A stretch of DNA of 64,000 nucleotides, from contig NC_085116.1 in the NCBI RefSeq assembly GCF_030269925.1, forward strand, positions 8,060,001 to 8,124,000, read 5' to 3'. The notes beneath the pieces were generated by a model. The model made no database searches, was not told the origin of the DNA, and was given only the letters and a program-made list of their open reading frames with translations. Positions within the stretch are counted from its first letter, which is position 1; each line of letters begins with the position of its first letter. Below are positions 54,501 to 64,000 of this stretch, one piece after another. The stretch is from Bombyx mori (taxonomy: Eukaryota > Arthropoda > Insecta > Lepidoptera > Bombycidae). The position numbers were made by a program, and so were the translations under genes.

Positions 54501-57500
54501 TAATGGATAGACGACGCACATTTTTTCTGCAAAATTCTCACATACATACAATACAACATTACAACCTGTATTATAATGTAGTTTAATATATTAAAATAAA
54601 CCAAGAATTGAGTACCCGTTTTGTATATTATTCTTTAGCGTGGCATTACAGTATGTCTCTGTATATTGCAATATGTATCAAGACGAAATGTATCTTGTTT
54701 TAATATTTATATGTTTAACTATTATAAGGATGTGTGTGGATGGCCTTATGACGTAATGTATAATGTTAAAATTATATATGTACCTAGCTTTATACAACTG
54801 TAGAAGTTGTGCTGTTATATTCAAAACTCGGGAGGGCAGCACATGAATACTCATTTTGTACGCGTAGGACAAAACACATATGGTCGTGCGGTAATTTTTT
54901 TTTTTATTACTTAAAATTTTATTATGTGTATAATTCTATAAAAACAACGGTATTTCATACCATTAGCTTCATATCTAGAACTTATAATTAAAAAAAGGTG
55001 AGCTGGGCTGTCTGGTTGCAGTGTTGACCGCGGTAGCGGGTAGACCGGGGTAAGTTACCCGGGTTTTGACCCCGGAGATATCATACGCTTGGGCGAGAGT
55101 GCAGGGGAGTCGTTCAGTGGGTAGGGTTCTAAATTCCATCGCTTGGCCCCGCGGTCCCCTCTTAACATCTGCGCACCGTCCAGGACCATATATCGCGCGC
55201 GCCTCCTAGCCCGGGCACCTCGTAAGAGGTTCGGCCCTCGGCCCAAAAAAAGGTGCACGTATCTATCGATCGATGATATGACTTCAAAGGAACCTGAGGT
55301 ACTACTGTGCTACGAATGCAATACAAACAACATGATCGACGGCTTACCTAAAACCTATTAATCTATTTGTTTTAAAATAATAACGAATTAAAACTTACGT
55401 TATTATGATACATTAAAAGCAAAAACATATATCTAATAATAGACGAGGCAAATTAAATTAGATTTTACATTTTACACAGTACATTTTAATCGGGTGCAAA
55501 ACTTATTTAACTCTCATCTTGATGAAATCAATAATAAAACTGAAGTTATGATTGTATTCGTTTCCTGTCGTTCCGACGGCGCACAGTGAAGTAATTACAA
55601 ATTACAAGTTATCGGAGGTTGATGCACCGAGCTCCCGGTCGGCTGCCTACCGCGCCCGAGCACCGCACAAATGCACACATTTCACGGGAACAGGTTCAAC
55701 AAACTGACTCCGCGACGCCACGGTGACGAACGCTTTTACTCCATTACTTGTAATGTTGTTTTGGATTATTATAGAAAAATTATGGCGCCCGAGACCCTTC
55801 ATTAAATCGTTGGGTAAGGCGTTGCCCTTTAGTATTATGTAGCGCGCGATATTCCGAGAAAGATTGCCGATAAGCATATTTATTACAAAGACCTGACAAA
55901 ACGTATATAAAAACATATTAACTATATATATTAGGGTTTACGTACTTTACACCTTTATATTTCTTACTTTTCTTTCTGTACCCTTGAAAATGATTTCCCC
56001 CTTTGCTTGCTTTGCATAGAAACTATAAAATCGATGAAATTATTTCAATTGTGTGCTTTCATAAAATGTTGTGATGTATGTTATAAGTCAGCGGTCGGGG
56101 AACTTTTTTAAATATTACCCCTAAATATTTTTGTGTAAGTTGATATTACCCCATGGCGAAGAACAAAAAAAAAACGAAATAGCTTCTTTTTAGTATCTTT
56201 CGTATTATAGCCCCCATGATAATTTTGAAAAGAAAACAATAACTAAAAATTTAACGATTCTAAAGAAGTTTCACTTCTATATTATTTTTTTACTCACAAA
56301 AGATTTATTTTTACCCCCCAAAATTTCATTTTACCCTATTTGGGGTAATTTACTCCGGTTCCCCGACCGCTGTTATAAGTGTAATAATTTACAAAAATAC
56401 GATTACCCACGTAATGTGTTTGCATGTAACACATCGAGATAGTTGTAGAAGGTTTTTTTTATAAGGCGTTTAAGTAATTGAATGAATTTCGCGGCCTAGT
56501 ACGACTGAGAAACATAGGTTTATGTGAGTTTTTAAATACATTGCACGAACCCCATAATAAGATAAGAGACACGGCTTACCCGGTTATTTACTATGATCGT
56601 AGGCGTGTTGCATTTGCAGGTGCATGCACGTATGTTTGTGTGTATTTTTAGACGATTCTATTTATACGGGACCGGCTCGGAACCCCGATGACTTGTCAGT
56701 GTATGATCCAATAATGGCAGGGTTTGTTAGTTGATCTCGAAATTCAATATCTGCATCCTGTCGGGGAACTTAAACAAATAAAATCATCGTTCTTTGGTTG
56801 CTGTATCACTGTGCTATTGAAATATAATGTTCTAATTTTGTAATTACGATAATACGAGCAAAAACATGATGTGCACATAATGACGTTGTTTCATCTCGGT
56901 TATCACAAGTGGTAAACATGAAAAAAATTAGTTTAAAAATGCTATTTTAGTATATAAATCTAATTATCTAATAAATCTAATAATGAGTTATTGAAATTGT
57001 TCGATTTGGAGTTCCCTGGAAAAGGAACCTAGATTTAATAAAAAACGGTGAATTGAAAAATAATATCTTTTAATATTATTTCCTCACGCATTATACATGA
57101 GATGAAGCTTTTTTTTTTTTAAAGTACCTACCAAAATTTTAAATTCGTTCCAATCTGGAAAACTTATTATTTAACTTCTAGCGTTATAAGGTGTCAATGG
57201 ACGTGTCAATGGACACGAGATTAAAGTGTCTGTGATAATAACGCTTTCGTTGTAATCAGCAACATAATAGATTAAGATAAAAATAGATTTAAATGAAAAA
57301 TAAATACAGGAAAAGCTTCGTAATTCTTGTTATGATTTTGTAGATACGTTAATGTCTTATACAAATGTTTGTGCACGAATATTAATTAATTGAAACAGTC
57401 CGATTCCGGTTGTTGCTGATGGTTTTTCGATTAATTCAAACTGCTTTGTGTGATGTAAATGAGTCTCACGATCGTTCGCATATAGTGTTTGCTCGTAAAC

Positions 57501-60500
57501 CTAGACATTGCTGTCGATTATTGTACGCACGATTGCTTCGTCAGTATCGATTTTCTTTTTTTTAAACTAGAGTTTTGAATTCATACGTACATTTTGTGTT
57601 ATTATGATTCTTGCACGGAATCGATAATGTTTTATTGATTATGTTGCGAATACGATTAATTCTCACCTGTTGTAACTTATGCGCGCGTCTTTAGTGTTTA
57701 ATGTAAACAATGTAAAACATACGGACTCAAAAATTCAGATAATAGCTGTTGTGTTGTGTATGTTGAATTTCAGAAATTCTACATGATTCTGATTATTAAA
57801 CATAAAATATTTTTAGTAACAAAAATATTATAATAGTACTAGGATTCTAAATTACATACATAGTAATTTTGTTCCGTAAATCTGTCTTATTAAAAATATT
57901 TTTCATACTTTGATATTTTTTATGTAATAATAAAATCTGATTTCTCTTAACGAGTAACTCGGTCTGTTCTGCATTGATCCTATCATATCTTAACATATTT
58001 TTAATAAATATTTAGTGATTGGCCATCCGGACCTCAATTAAAATAATATAAAAATTGATGATTCTCAGTGTTTGACGTTTTCTCGTCAAATATTCGTCAT
58101 GTTTTCCTTTTACTTCGTACTTCTACATTAGGTATTCTAAAGGCGATATGATTCTCAAGGTCACTAGAACCTGGCTTGGAGCAGGTTAGTCGACCTTCCA
58201 CCAACCGCGTGATGTTAGCGTTTTTCCCACCCTGGAAACCGGAATGCATTACTGCTTCGCAGCTGTATAACAGCCTTGTGGTAACTACCCGTGCCAGTTA
58301 AAAATGCCCCTTTCAATTAATAATATAGTCATCTACTTAGTGCAATAGATAGTATAAAAATACATTATTAACACCAATTACATCGCACATACTCATATTT
58401 GTCTAATAATTTTGTATTGTGTTTAATCTATGGTTACTTAGTAGTTTGTTTTAGACGCAAATGGCGTCATAACGTTCGGCCAAATATAATAAAGTTTGCT
58501 GCAATTCGTAAAATGAAATTTGTGCTATTGTCTGTTAGGTAGTAATTTAAATGTAGCTAATGATTGTTGGGTGTACATAAGTATAGTGTTTGATTTTGTT
58601 GACAGGTTGTTCCGGTGCAGAGAGACCAGCCTGGTTGGAGTGCGCTCTCGGCGTATCCTTGCTCATGTTCGGAGCGCTCGTGGAAAGATGCTGTGCGTTA
58701 TTGCCGGAACCAACTCACACCCAGCACCACGCTGATGCCCTGCAGCTATTACCCTCGATAAAGGTATTACGCTATAGCTACGCCACGTACCTATCAATGC
58801 GTGCCTAAGAATTTACGATCTCGTCGTTGTCAAACCAAAATCGGCTATGTGCACTTTTTGAAATTTTTACTTTTTGACCTTTTCGTATAGTTCACAGGAT
58901 CTACCGTATAAAAAAAAAAACTGCTATGTGTCCATAGCTTTAATATTTATCTATAGCTTTCATTTGATATAGTTCTTAAAAATTCACCTTCATAGAAAAT
59001 TTTATACGAAAATATTTTTACTCGTTAATTCAAAATATAGTTTTTGCACATAGCAGATTTTGGTTTGACAGCGACGATGTGTAATATAGAATGTAGAAAG
59101 AAAAAAAAAGAGTAATGTTTAATAGCAACAACTCATAAAACTCGTTCAGCCAGTCTAGGTAGTTAGGCATTACAAATAACAACACAAGGTTGTAATTTAT
59201 AATACCCCTTTTCCGTTGGTGGTTCATAAAACAATATGAATCTCAGGCAGTAATGTTTGGTATGTAACGAGTATATTGTACCGCTTTATAAAATCGATTT
59301 ACGATTTATGTTATGATTTATTCATTACGTCATTACATATAATGCGAGCTTTTATGTATATTTTTTGCAGGTGTGGTCCGACTGGATGCTGTGTCACAGT
59401 AGTGTCTGGAACCCACCGCCTTCCTTCACCAATTTCAACGTAGAGTAAGTATATATATTTTTTAAGCAACTAAGCCTGTATCGATTATCCGTATCGATTA
59501 ATTTATAATAAATAATTCTTTATTAATTGTTTTTTGTAGACTCGAAAGCGACTCATGGGATTGGTTAGCGAAACTCATGAACATACTCGAAATATTAGAC
59601 GATAAAACGATAAAATTGGAAAACGAAATCAAAGAAGGCAAGTATGAAACTCGGAATAACATAAACTTATATTAAGTTAGCTAACAAAAACCTTGGCTTC
59701 AGGTTGCTTAAAAGATAACTTTAAAACGGTTGGTAGGCAGCGGCTTGGCTCTGCCCCTGGCATTGCTGAAGTCCATGGGCGACGGTAACCACTCACCATC
59801 AGGTGGGCCGTGTGCTCCTCTGCCTACAAGGGCAATAAAAAAAAATTTAAATATCGTAGGTATATTAAAAATATATATAAAGTATTTTGTGTAACTCGGA
59901 GGTGTTGAATTGCGGTTTACCTGTAAATAAATAGAGACGTTGACAAATTATAGTGTCACAGCGACTAGTGCACATAAAAAGTTTGATATCTTTACTTAAT
60001 GCTGTTGTTATGTGGTTAATCCTGTAAGTGTAATTGCAAAATAAGCAGAATTAAATGACTCCCATAAAAACTTTTTTAATTGTATCAAGTTTTTTGGAAT
60101 ATTAAAGGCTACAAGCGGTGGAAGGAAGGTTCTCGCCATAAATATCGCATAAAGATAAGTTTTCTAAAGCAACCGTTACTCGTGCATCGTTAGTACGCGA
60201 TTATTAAGGTTGCGGGAATCCGACAACGACCAAAGTCGATACGATTTAATCGTTTAAAGATAAAATCGATTTGTTTAAAACAAAAATATGCGTATGAACT
60301 TGGCCATAGTTCAAAGTATTTGGTAGCTTTGTAACATATGTTGTTAGCGTAGGTTGTTATAATAGTTATTATCGATATATAACATCAGTGGTTTTTTAAA
60401 TATATTTTTTTATGGAATATTTCGCGGCATAAGCACTGATCTACTTTTAATTTTTTATTGGGGACATATGTGAACAAAACAATATTGGAGTTGTAGTCTA

Positions 60501-63500
60501 GTCGACTAGTTGAAAACGGTACAAAATAGAGATACACTGCTCTTAAAATTATGTGCGATAGCTCATTGGATCCGGATTGACGCCTAGAAAAATGTGCCAA
60601 AAGTGTGTATTAGCACATAAAAAATTGCAAAAGTTATAAACAATTAAAGATGAAAAACAAATGGCATTTCGTTTTTTGCCAATATTTCATAAACTATTAA
60701 TATTTAAGAAATTAAAAAAAAAAGGTTCTGAAAGAGAAGGAAATTTCCAATAAAAACTCCTATCTCCCGGAACTCTATCTTAATTTTTTATAATTTTAAT
60801 TTAACGCTGAAAATAGACCTGCGCGCGACATTTTTAGGTTGCGCGCGTGGCGTCAAAAGCGAGTACAAGCGAGCGAGTTTCTCGTCGGATCTTCTCAGTG
60901 GGTTGCGATTCCGATCTGGTGGTAGATTGCTAGGGTTAGTGTTAACAACGTCGTCAGGTTTGAGCCCCGCGAGCTCGCCTATGGTTTATTTTCTGTTACT
61001 TGAAACTTTTATTACCGTAGTGTATTTTAGTTTACACGCTAAAGACTGCGTTGAATTTATACCTATGGTATACCGCAACACAAACGATAATAATACAAAA
61101 AAACAATATGACTCCAAACTTACTGTGTTTAATTTAATCACATAACTTGGCTCTCCATTTCATTTGAATACCACAATAATATTTAAAAAGTATTGGCGAG
61201 AGAATGAGAAAATAATGAATATTCATGTGAGACTAACAGGTTCCAAATTCACATGTAATTTTGTTTTATTTATTTATTGGGGCATTTTTTTAGTATTCGT
61301 TGCCAGACTATATAGGGACACGAGAACCAATTACAACTTGAAACGCTAAGATCATTGATATATTTTATTATTTTATTGCATTACTGTTTCACCGATGAAA
61401 TGGACAGGGCGGTATTACCCACCCGTAGGGGCTCACAATACTCCGTACCACCAGTAATTACGCAAATTACATTTCTTGTGGGTTTGATTTTTATTTACAA
61501 TATTATTCCTTTACCGTGGAAGTCTTCGTGAACATTTGTTAAGTGCGTATTTCATTTAAAAAAATGGCATGCAGGATTCGTACACCGGCACAGTTGCATC
61601 GGTCGATACGAATGCAACGGATACGCTTATCTTTGAATCTGGTCCTGCAGTTCTAAAGTAGGGATATGTGTACTATAGAAAGGCACTGGTAGAAATAGCA
61701 ACTAATTTGTTTCACTGGCACAGATAAAATAAATTATAATCATAAACTTTTTGCAAAACAATAGAGACGTTTTAACAATTTTTTCTATTTTAGTGGCAGT
61801 TTATAATATCCTATCTGCTACTAGAACACCTGACTGGCGTTTATCTAGAAAATAATGTATTTCCTGGGGAAAGTATCTTTTTCGGTATGAAGGAAATGTA
61901 ATTTTTTGTACCTCTGTCAGCGTGTCTGTTGAATTTCACTATGATCGCTCAAATAGTTGAAACGTGAAAGCGTTACAAACAAACAAACTTTCGGTTTTAA
62001 AATATGGTTACCTTTTTTTTTCCTACCTAGGCTGATAGCCTTGAGAGGCTATTTCAGCGTAACCTTAACTAGTAGGTTCACAATGGGCCTTATGAGAAGG
62101 CTCAAGGTCACCCAAAGAGCAATAGAGAGGGCTATGCTCGGAGTTTCCCTGCGAGATCAAATCAGAAATGAGGAGATTCGCAGGAAAACCATGGTAACCG
62201 ACTTAGCCCAAAATATTGCGACATTGATGTGACAGTGGGCAGGACACATTGCTCGTAGAACGGATATCTATAAATTCATTGATATGTTTTTTTACTTGAA
62301 TGTGTTCACGAATTCGCAATGATCGTAGGCTACGTTTGCATCCGTTTGGCGGAGGACGCGTCGTTGGGCGGGTTCACTCCGCTCATGTACATGGAGCCGG
62401 ACAAGGCGTGGGTGCCCCCGGATCCGTCGGCGCACAACCACGCCGCGGAACACGTACTGAGGATCAGGAAGCTGCTCTTCTTCGGGACCGAGTGAGTTGT
62501 CACGTGTACCACACGCTACTTACATGTCGAGAAGTGAAAGGCTGCTATTCGGTTTAAGCGCTATTTCGATTAATACGCGACATTTATATTTGTAATTAAA
62601 GGTGCGTTTTATTTAGTATTAGCAACAACAGTTCGATGTTTTTAATTGAACTTCAATTAAGTTTACTCAATTGAAATAGCTGAAGCAGTTTTTTGGTGTT
62701 TTTTTCAAATTTTAAACTTTATTTTTAGCGAAATTCTTGGAACTTTACAGGAGAGCCATTGTCCTGTAAAGTTTAAAAAGTTTCGCTTAAACAAAATATT
62801 CTTTCGCCTCTCGATATGATAAAACATTGTTTAATAACATGTCATGTACAGGTGCGCTTTCACTAACCCCGTGCGTCAGTTCACTTTTACTATCGTTACA
62901 TTGCGTACAATGCTTTAACGCAGCCTTTCCCAAAGTGGGCGATAACGCCCCCTTGTGGGCGCTGCAGGCCTAAAGGGGGGCGGTAAGAGACCCAAAAAAA
63001 AAAAGGGGCGTTGTGTAGAGGCTTGGGAGGAAATTTGAAATTTCATCTAGGATGACTCCTAAATACGGACTTAGTTCTCGCTAAAGTGGTTTTTAACTAG
63101 GTGACAAAAAGGGGGGCGTTCAAAAATAATTTATTCTCAAAGTGGGCAATAGACAAAATAAGTTTGGGAACCCCTGCTTTAACGCAATGAAAAAATAACA
63201 AACTGGAAATTATGTTAATATTATATTAAATTATGGAATAGTACGAAAAGGGTATTGCAAACTAGGCAAACGCTGAAAAACATAAGGAGTATCGAAATTT
63301 CGAAAATCGAACATTTCAAGACTTTCAGGCATGCTAAGGAAAGATTCGGTTAATATCATTATTATTTTTCGGTTCCTTCTGTATTTTGTACCGTATGTTC
63401 CATGGGGAGTGCTCGGAGGAATTGTTTGAGATGATCTCCTCATCTCCTTTCTATCATCGCACCTCCCGCCATCGGAGCAGAGTTCATCCATATTATCTGG

Positions 63501-63922
63501 AGCCACTGCGGTCATCCACAGTGCGTTTCCAAAGGTCTTTTTTATCACGTACCATCCGGCTATGGAATGAGCCCCCCTCCACGGTTTTTCCCGAGCGCTA
63601 TGACATGTTCTTCTTTAAAAGAAGGTTGTGGAGAGTATTAAGCGGTAGGCAGCGGCTTGCCTCTGCCCCTGGCATTGCTGAAGGTCATGGGCGAACGTAA
63701 ACACTTACCATCAGGTTGGCCGTATGTTCGTCTGCCTACAAGGGCAATAAAAAAAACACAAGCTCTTTAATTCCATAGCATTATTGAATGTTCTCATTAT
63801 CAAGGTATCTGGTCGGTGTGGAGCCTCCGGTGCTGCGCTTGGAGTACCCCACTGACGCCCCGCCGCGGTACGTCAGCGCTGTGCAGAAAACTAAACCACA
63901 ACACCAGCCGCTGCAACTCTTG
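42556..63922 (+). CDS. Smg6: Telomerase-binding protein EST1A / SMG6, 3' end outside window
   Basis: SMG6 is the endonuclease that cuts mRNAs targeted by nonsense-mediated decay. The 19 coding exons seen are 42556-43615, 43804-43940, 44513-44667, 45136-45396, 46558-46681, 47231-47475, 47850-47981, 48069-48178, 48743-48920, 49537-50026, 50608-50718, 51636-51833, 52072-52133, 52612-52763, 58606-58763, 59371-59444, 59540-59637, 62329-62491 and 63805-63922. They encode 1342 residues in one continuous frame. The start gives MDDEIKENRR, soon followed by FYKPGSGPLRRS (17-28), which resembles an exon-junction-complex-binding motif. A long disordered Ser/Arg/Asn-rich region follows. The EST1 14-3-3-like and helical-hairpin domain runs from about residue 745, with LWYTKAQQINPKNGRPYNQLA, RKLDAVYYYMRSL and KIGMETF all matching animal SMG6 (the first quoted as two adjoining blocks). 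The PIN nuclease domain should lie beyond 64000. One intron (59638-62328) uses a GC donor. Confidence 0.94.
44278..44425 (-). repeat. Partial Bm1 SINE
   Basis: The reverse-strand Bm1 3' half: GGGTGGACGAGCTCACAGCC, GTAAATGCGCCACCCACC and GATATAAGTTCTCAGG. The head is missing. It lies about 90 bases before Smg6 exon 3. Confidence 0.8.
45742..45992 (+). repeat. Jockey-like LINE 3' fragment (family 2)
   Basis: The best-preserved forward copy of the family-2 3' untranslated region. It has GAGTTTCTCGCCGGATCTCC, GAAGCACTGCTCTTGCTAGG and GAGCTCACCTAC, ending GCATAGGTAGGGGAAAAAAA with an A-tail. It lies in Smg6 intron 4. Confidence 0.75.
46028..46110 (-). repeat. Old Bm1 fragment
   Basis: A short diverged reverse-strand piece with CCCCCACCTCAAGCCGGAAT, GCTTCATGGCAGAAA and GTACCTACCGAGG, matching the middle of Bm1. 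Confidence 0.45.
46737..47170 (+). mobile_element. Helitron-like non-autonomous element, copy C
   Basis: The cleanest copy. It begins TCTATATTCATACGTGAAGG directly after an A. It ends with hairpin AGTCGAATTTCGACT (47140-47154), a 12-base spacer and CTAG (47167-47170) directly before a T. A|TC...CTAG|T with a 3'-subterminal hairpin is the textbook Helitron terminus. At 434 bp it has no coding capacity and would depend on an autonomous partner. It fills most of Smg6 intron 5 and ends 60 bases before exon 6. Confidence 0.8.
47550..47682 (+). repeat. Partial Bm1 SINE
   Basis: The forward Bm1 3' end: GCTTATATCTCAAAGTGGGT, GTTTATGGGCTCCAGTAACC and GTGAGCTCGTCCACCCACCT, with a degraded A-rich tail (AAGAAAGAAAAAG). 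It starts 75 bases after the Smg6 exon 6 donor. Confidence 0.8.
48280..48430 (+). repeat. Old diverged Bm1 SINE
   Basis: Keeps GTTTCTGCTGAGGTAATAAT, GCGTTCCGGTCGAAGG and CCTATGGACTTTAACCTCAC in Bm1 order with many substitutions. It lies just left of a younger Bm1 in the opposite direction. Confidence 0.45.
48446..48667 (-). repeat. Partial Bm1 SINE
   Basis: Reverse-strand Bm1 from tail (TTTTTTATTGCTTAGATGGA) through GCGTAAATGCGCCACTCACC to GAGGTCCTACCGCCAGTAA. The head half is missing. It lies in Smg6 intron 8, 75 bases before exon 9. Confidence 0.8.
49046..49250 (+). repeat. Dispersed repeat (AGCGACCCGCCCTCG type)
   Basis: Begins CTAGCGACCCGCCCTCGCTT and ends with CCGTTCCAGAGATTAGCCGG, AACAAACAGACAGACAGACA and AAAATTGTAAAAA. 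It shares its terminal motif with 14880-15100 in the opposite direction. Class not determined. Confidence 0.55.
50903..50970. repeat. Perfect 34-bp tandem duplication
   Basis: ACTTCATTATAATTTAACAA plus the next 14 bases occurs twice, back to back, without a mismatch (50903-50936 and 50937-50970). It lies in Smg6 intron 11 and is probably a recent slippage or repair duplication. Confidence 0.9.
52890..53700 (+). pseudogene. Degenerate mariner-like transposase (second family)
   Basis: The forward strand keeps pieces of an insect mariner-type transposase. These are an N-terminal segment (FVEKHEVLRQV), a helix-turn-helix block (TTENIAVAAYSIEEN, then ITRLRRIFHKDI) and GPYFFENEAGATVTV around the first catalytic position. 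There the usual Asp of FFEDEAG is Asn (AAT, 53434-53436). Many stops and frameshifts follow, with traces of the Gln-Gln-Asp-Gly-Ala region near 53520. It begins near ACAGGGTGTTCCAATAAAAT, which looks like a terminal repeat, but no matching right end was found. It is unrelated to the 8906 mariner and lies in Smg6 intron 14. Confidence 0.72.
54990..55255 (+). mobile_element. GC-rich retroelement insertion with 11-bp flanking repeats
   Basis: About 245 GC-rich bases lie between two copies of AAAAAAAGGTG (54990-55000 and 55245-55255). The right part encodes ARLLARAPRKRFGPRPKK on the forward strand, a peptide found in repeats of Lepidoptera, and ends in the A-run. This suggests a 5'-truncated non-LTR element or SINE with a target duplication. 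Family unknown. Confidence 0.55.
55550..55750. other. GC-rich segment in the largest Smg6 intron
   Basis: A CpG-containing stretch unlike its AT-rich surroundings, with an 89-codon reverse open frame that resembles nothing I know. It could be an unrecognised repeat or an intronic regulatory segment. I cannot choose between them. Confidence 0.25.
56089..56372. mobile_element. hAT-type MITE with perfect 8-bp target duplication
   Basis: The ends CAGCGGTCGGGGAAC and GGTTCCCCGACCGCTG are inverted repeats, starting with the CAG typical of hAT elements. The 8-bp sequence TTATAAGT flanks both sides (56081-56088 and 56373-56380). At 284 bp with no coding capacity it is a non-autonomous derivative. 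Confidence 0.85.
58215..58300 (-). repeat. Old Bm1 fragment
   Basis: A reverse-strand remnant with CCCACCCTGGAAACCGGAAT, GCATTACTGCTTCGCAGC and GTAACTACCCGTGCC, matching the middle of Bm1. Confidence 0.5.
58821..59077. mobile_element. MITE with 33-bp terminal inverted repeats
   Basis: The left end TCGTCGTTGTCAAACCAAAA and following bases to 58853 match the reverse complement of 59045-59077, with two mismatches over 33 bp. The interior is AT-rich and non-coding. No convincing target duplication is visible. It starts 57 bases after the donor of Smg6 exon 15. Confidence 0.75.
59728..59850 (+). repeat. Non-LTR retrotransposon 3' end (family 1)
   Basis: A forward copy: TTGGTAGGCAGCGGCTTGGC, CCCCTGGCATTGCTGAAGTC and GCCTACAAGGGCAATAAAAA. 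It contains the 3' untranslated end only and lies in the GC-AG intron of Smg6. Confidence 0.8.
60868..60990 (+). repeat. Jockey-like LINE 3' fragment (family 2)
   Basis: GAGTTTCTCGTCGGATCTTC, GGTAGATTGCTAGGGTTAGT and GAGCCCCGCGAGCTCGCCTA match the family-2 3' segment. It has a small internal deletion and no A-tail. Confidence 0.65.
61188..61310 (-). repeat. mariner right-end fragment
   Basis: Matches the right end of the 8906-10212 mariner: TATTGGCGAGAGAATGAGAA, then CAGGTTCCAAATTCACATGT, and a terminal repeat reading GTATTCGTTGCCAGACTA. It keeps the CCAGACTA terminus that the 10212 end has lost. Confidence 0.65.
61380..61645 (-). repeat. Partial, diverged Bm1 SINE
   Basis: The reverse-strand Bm1 head half: CCACCAGTAATTACGCAAAT, CTTTACCGTGGAAGTC and GATACGAATGCAACGGATAC, ending in a damaged tRNA-like head. 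Confidence 0.75.
62018..62085 (-). repeat. Family-2 LINE tail fragment
   Basis: A short reverse-strand tail: TTTTCCTACCTAGGCTGATA and GCCTTGAGAGGCTATTTCAG. It directly joins a forward fragment of a different LINE at 62080. Confidence 0.55.
62080..62280 (+). pseudogene. Endonuclease/reverse-transcriptase LINE C-terminal remnant (family 3)
   Basis: Encodes LKVTQRAIERAMLGVSLRDQ, IRNEEIRRKTMVTDLAQ and, after one stop codon, QWAGHIARRTD. This is a conserved block near the C-terminus of lepidopteran RTE/CR1-like LINE polyproteins. It is short, broken, and lies 50 bases before Smg6 exon 18. Confidence 0.75.
62921..63176. mobile_element. hAT-type MITE with perfect 8-bp target duplication
   Basis: Terminal repeats CAGCCTTTCCCAAAGTGGGC and, on the right, AGTTTGGGAACCCCTG are imperfect inverted repeats of the hAT type. 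CTTTAACG flanks both sides exactly (62913-62920 and 63177-63184). The 256-bp interior has G- and C-runs (GGGGGGCG) and no coding capacity. A different hAT family from 56089. Confidence 0.85.
63375..63752 (+). pseudogene. Non-LTR retrotransposon C-terminus and 3' end (family 1)
   Basis: The open frame 63386-63700 encodes MFHGECSEELFEMI, YYLEPLRSSTVRFQ, TIRLWNEPPSTVFPERYDM and FKRRLWRVLSGRQRL. This is the conserved end of a Jockey/CR1-like LINE polyprotein. A 3' untranslated segment and GGCAATAAAAAA tail follow. The reverse-transcriptase core is absent, so it is a dead 5'-truncated copy. It ends about 50 bases before Smg6 exon 19. Confidence 0.82.
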
Positions 63923-64000
63923 GTATGGACACTTCGTATATAATAATGCATTGGTGTTATAAGAGAAACTAATCATCATTCATCATCATTATCCTGCCCC

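Noticed and set aside
1..64000. CRISPR arrays, bacterial operons, phage or toxin systems
   Set aside because: No regularly spaced repeats, ribosome-binding sites or prokaryotic gene layout. Gene structures and SINEs are clearly insect nuclear.

Overview
This window is nuclear DNA of a lepidopteran insect, most likely a silkworm (Bombyx mori or a close relative). The main evidence is about a dozen full or partial copies of a tRNA-headed SINE that I recognise as Bm1 from Bombyx. Silkworm-type LINE ends, mariner, Helitron-like and hAT debris, AT-rich introns and insect-type gene structures fit the same picture. I see no bacterial operon, CRISPR array, rRNA or intact tRNA.

Six conserved protein-coding genes can be read; five are complete. 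From left to right: (1) Plk4/SAK, the centriole-duplication kinase, minus strand, one uninterrupted reading frame (697-2700). (2) A LYRM9-like mitochondrial LYR protein, minus strand, three exons (2862-3735), only 161 bp upstream of Plk4. (3) slingshot, the cofilin phosphatase, plus strand, eight coding exons spread over 17 kb (6412-23833). (4) An unnamed WD40 protein, minus strand, six exons (24194-30300), convergent with slingshot and sharing its 3' end region. (5) TBPH/TDP-43, minus strand, with an intronless coding region (38253-39488). (6) Smg6/EST1A, the nonsense-mediated decay endonuclease, plus strand, 19 coding exons from 42556 to 63922. Smg6 runs off the right edge, so its PIN nuclease domain is not in this window. 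I set exon borders by hand from splice signals, reading phase and conserved protein sequence; every junction keeps frame.

Much of the rest is transposon-derived. A damaged mariner (8906-10212) abuts a Helitron-like element. Three Helitron-like copies share a terminal hairpin and a CTAG end, and the one in Smg6 has clean A/T flanks. A fossil mariner fills most of one WD40-gene intron. One Bm1 is inserted into another. Two short hAT-type MITEs carry perfect 8-bp target duplications. There are several other MITE candidates and many 3' ends of at least three non-LTR retrotransposon families. The long stretch 30.3-38.2 kb holds no gene I can support.

The genes do not form one pathway. Plk4 acts at centrioles, LYRM9 in mitochondria, slingshot on actin, and TBPH and Smg6 on RNA. 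I found no new multi-gene system. The most notable signals are structural: the packed LYRM9-Plk4 pair, a GC-AG intron in Smg6, the transposon-filled WD40 intron, coinciding convergent poly(A) signals, and the Helitron-like family with readable termini.
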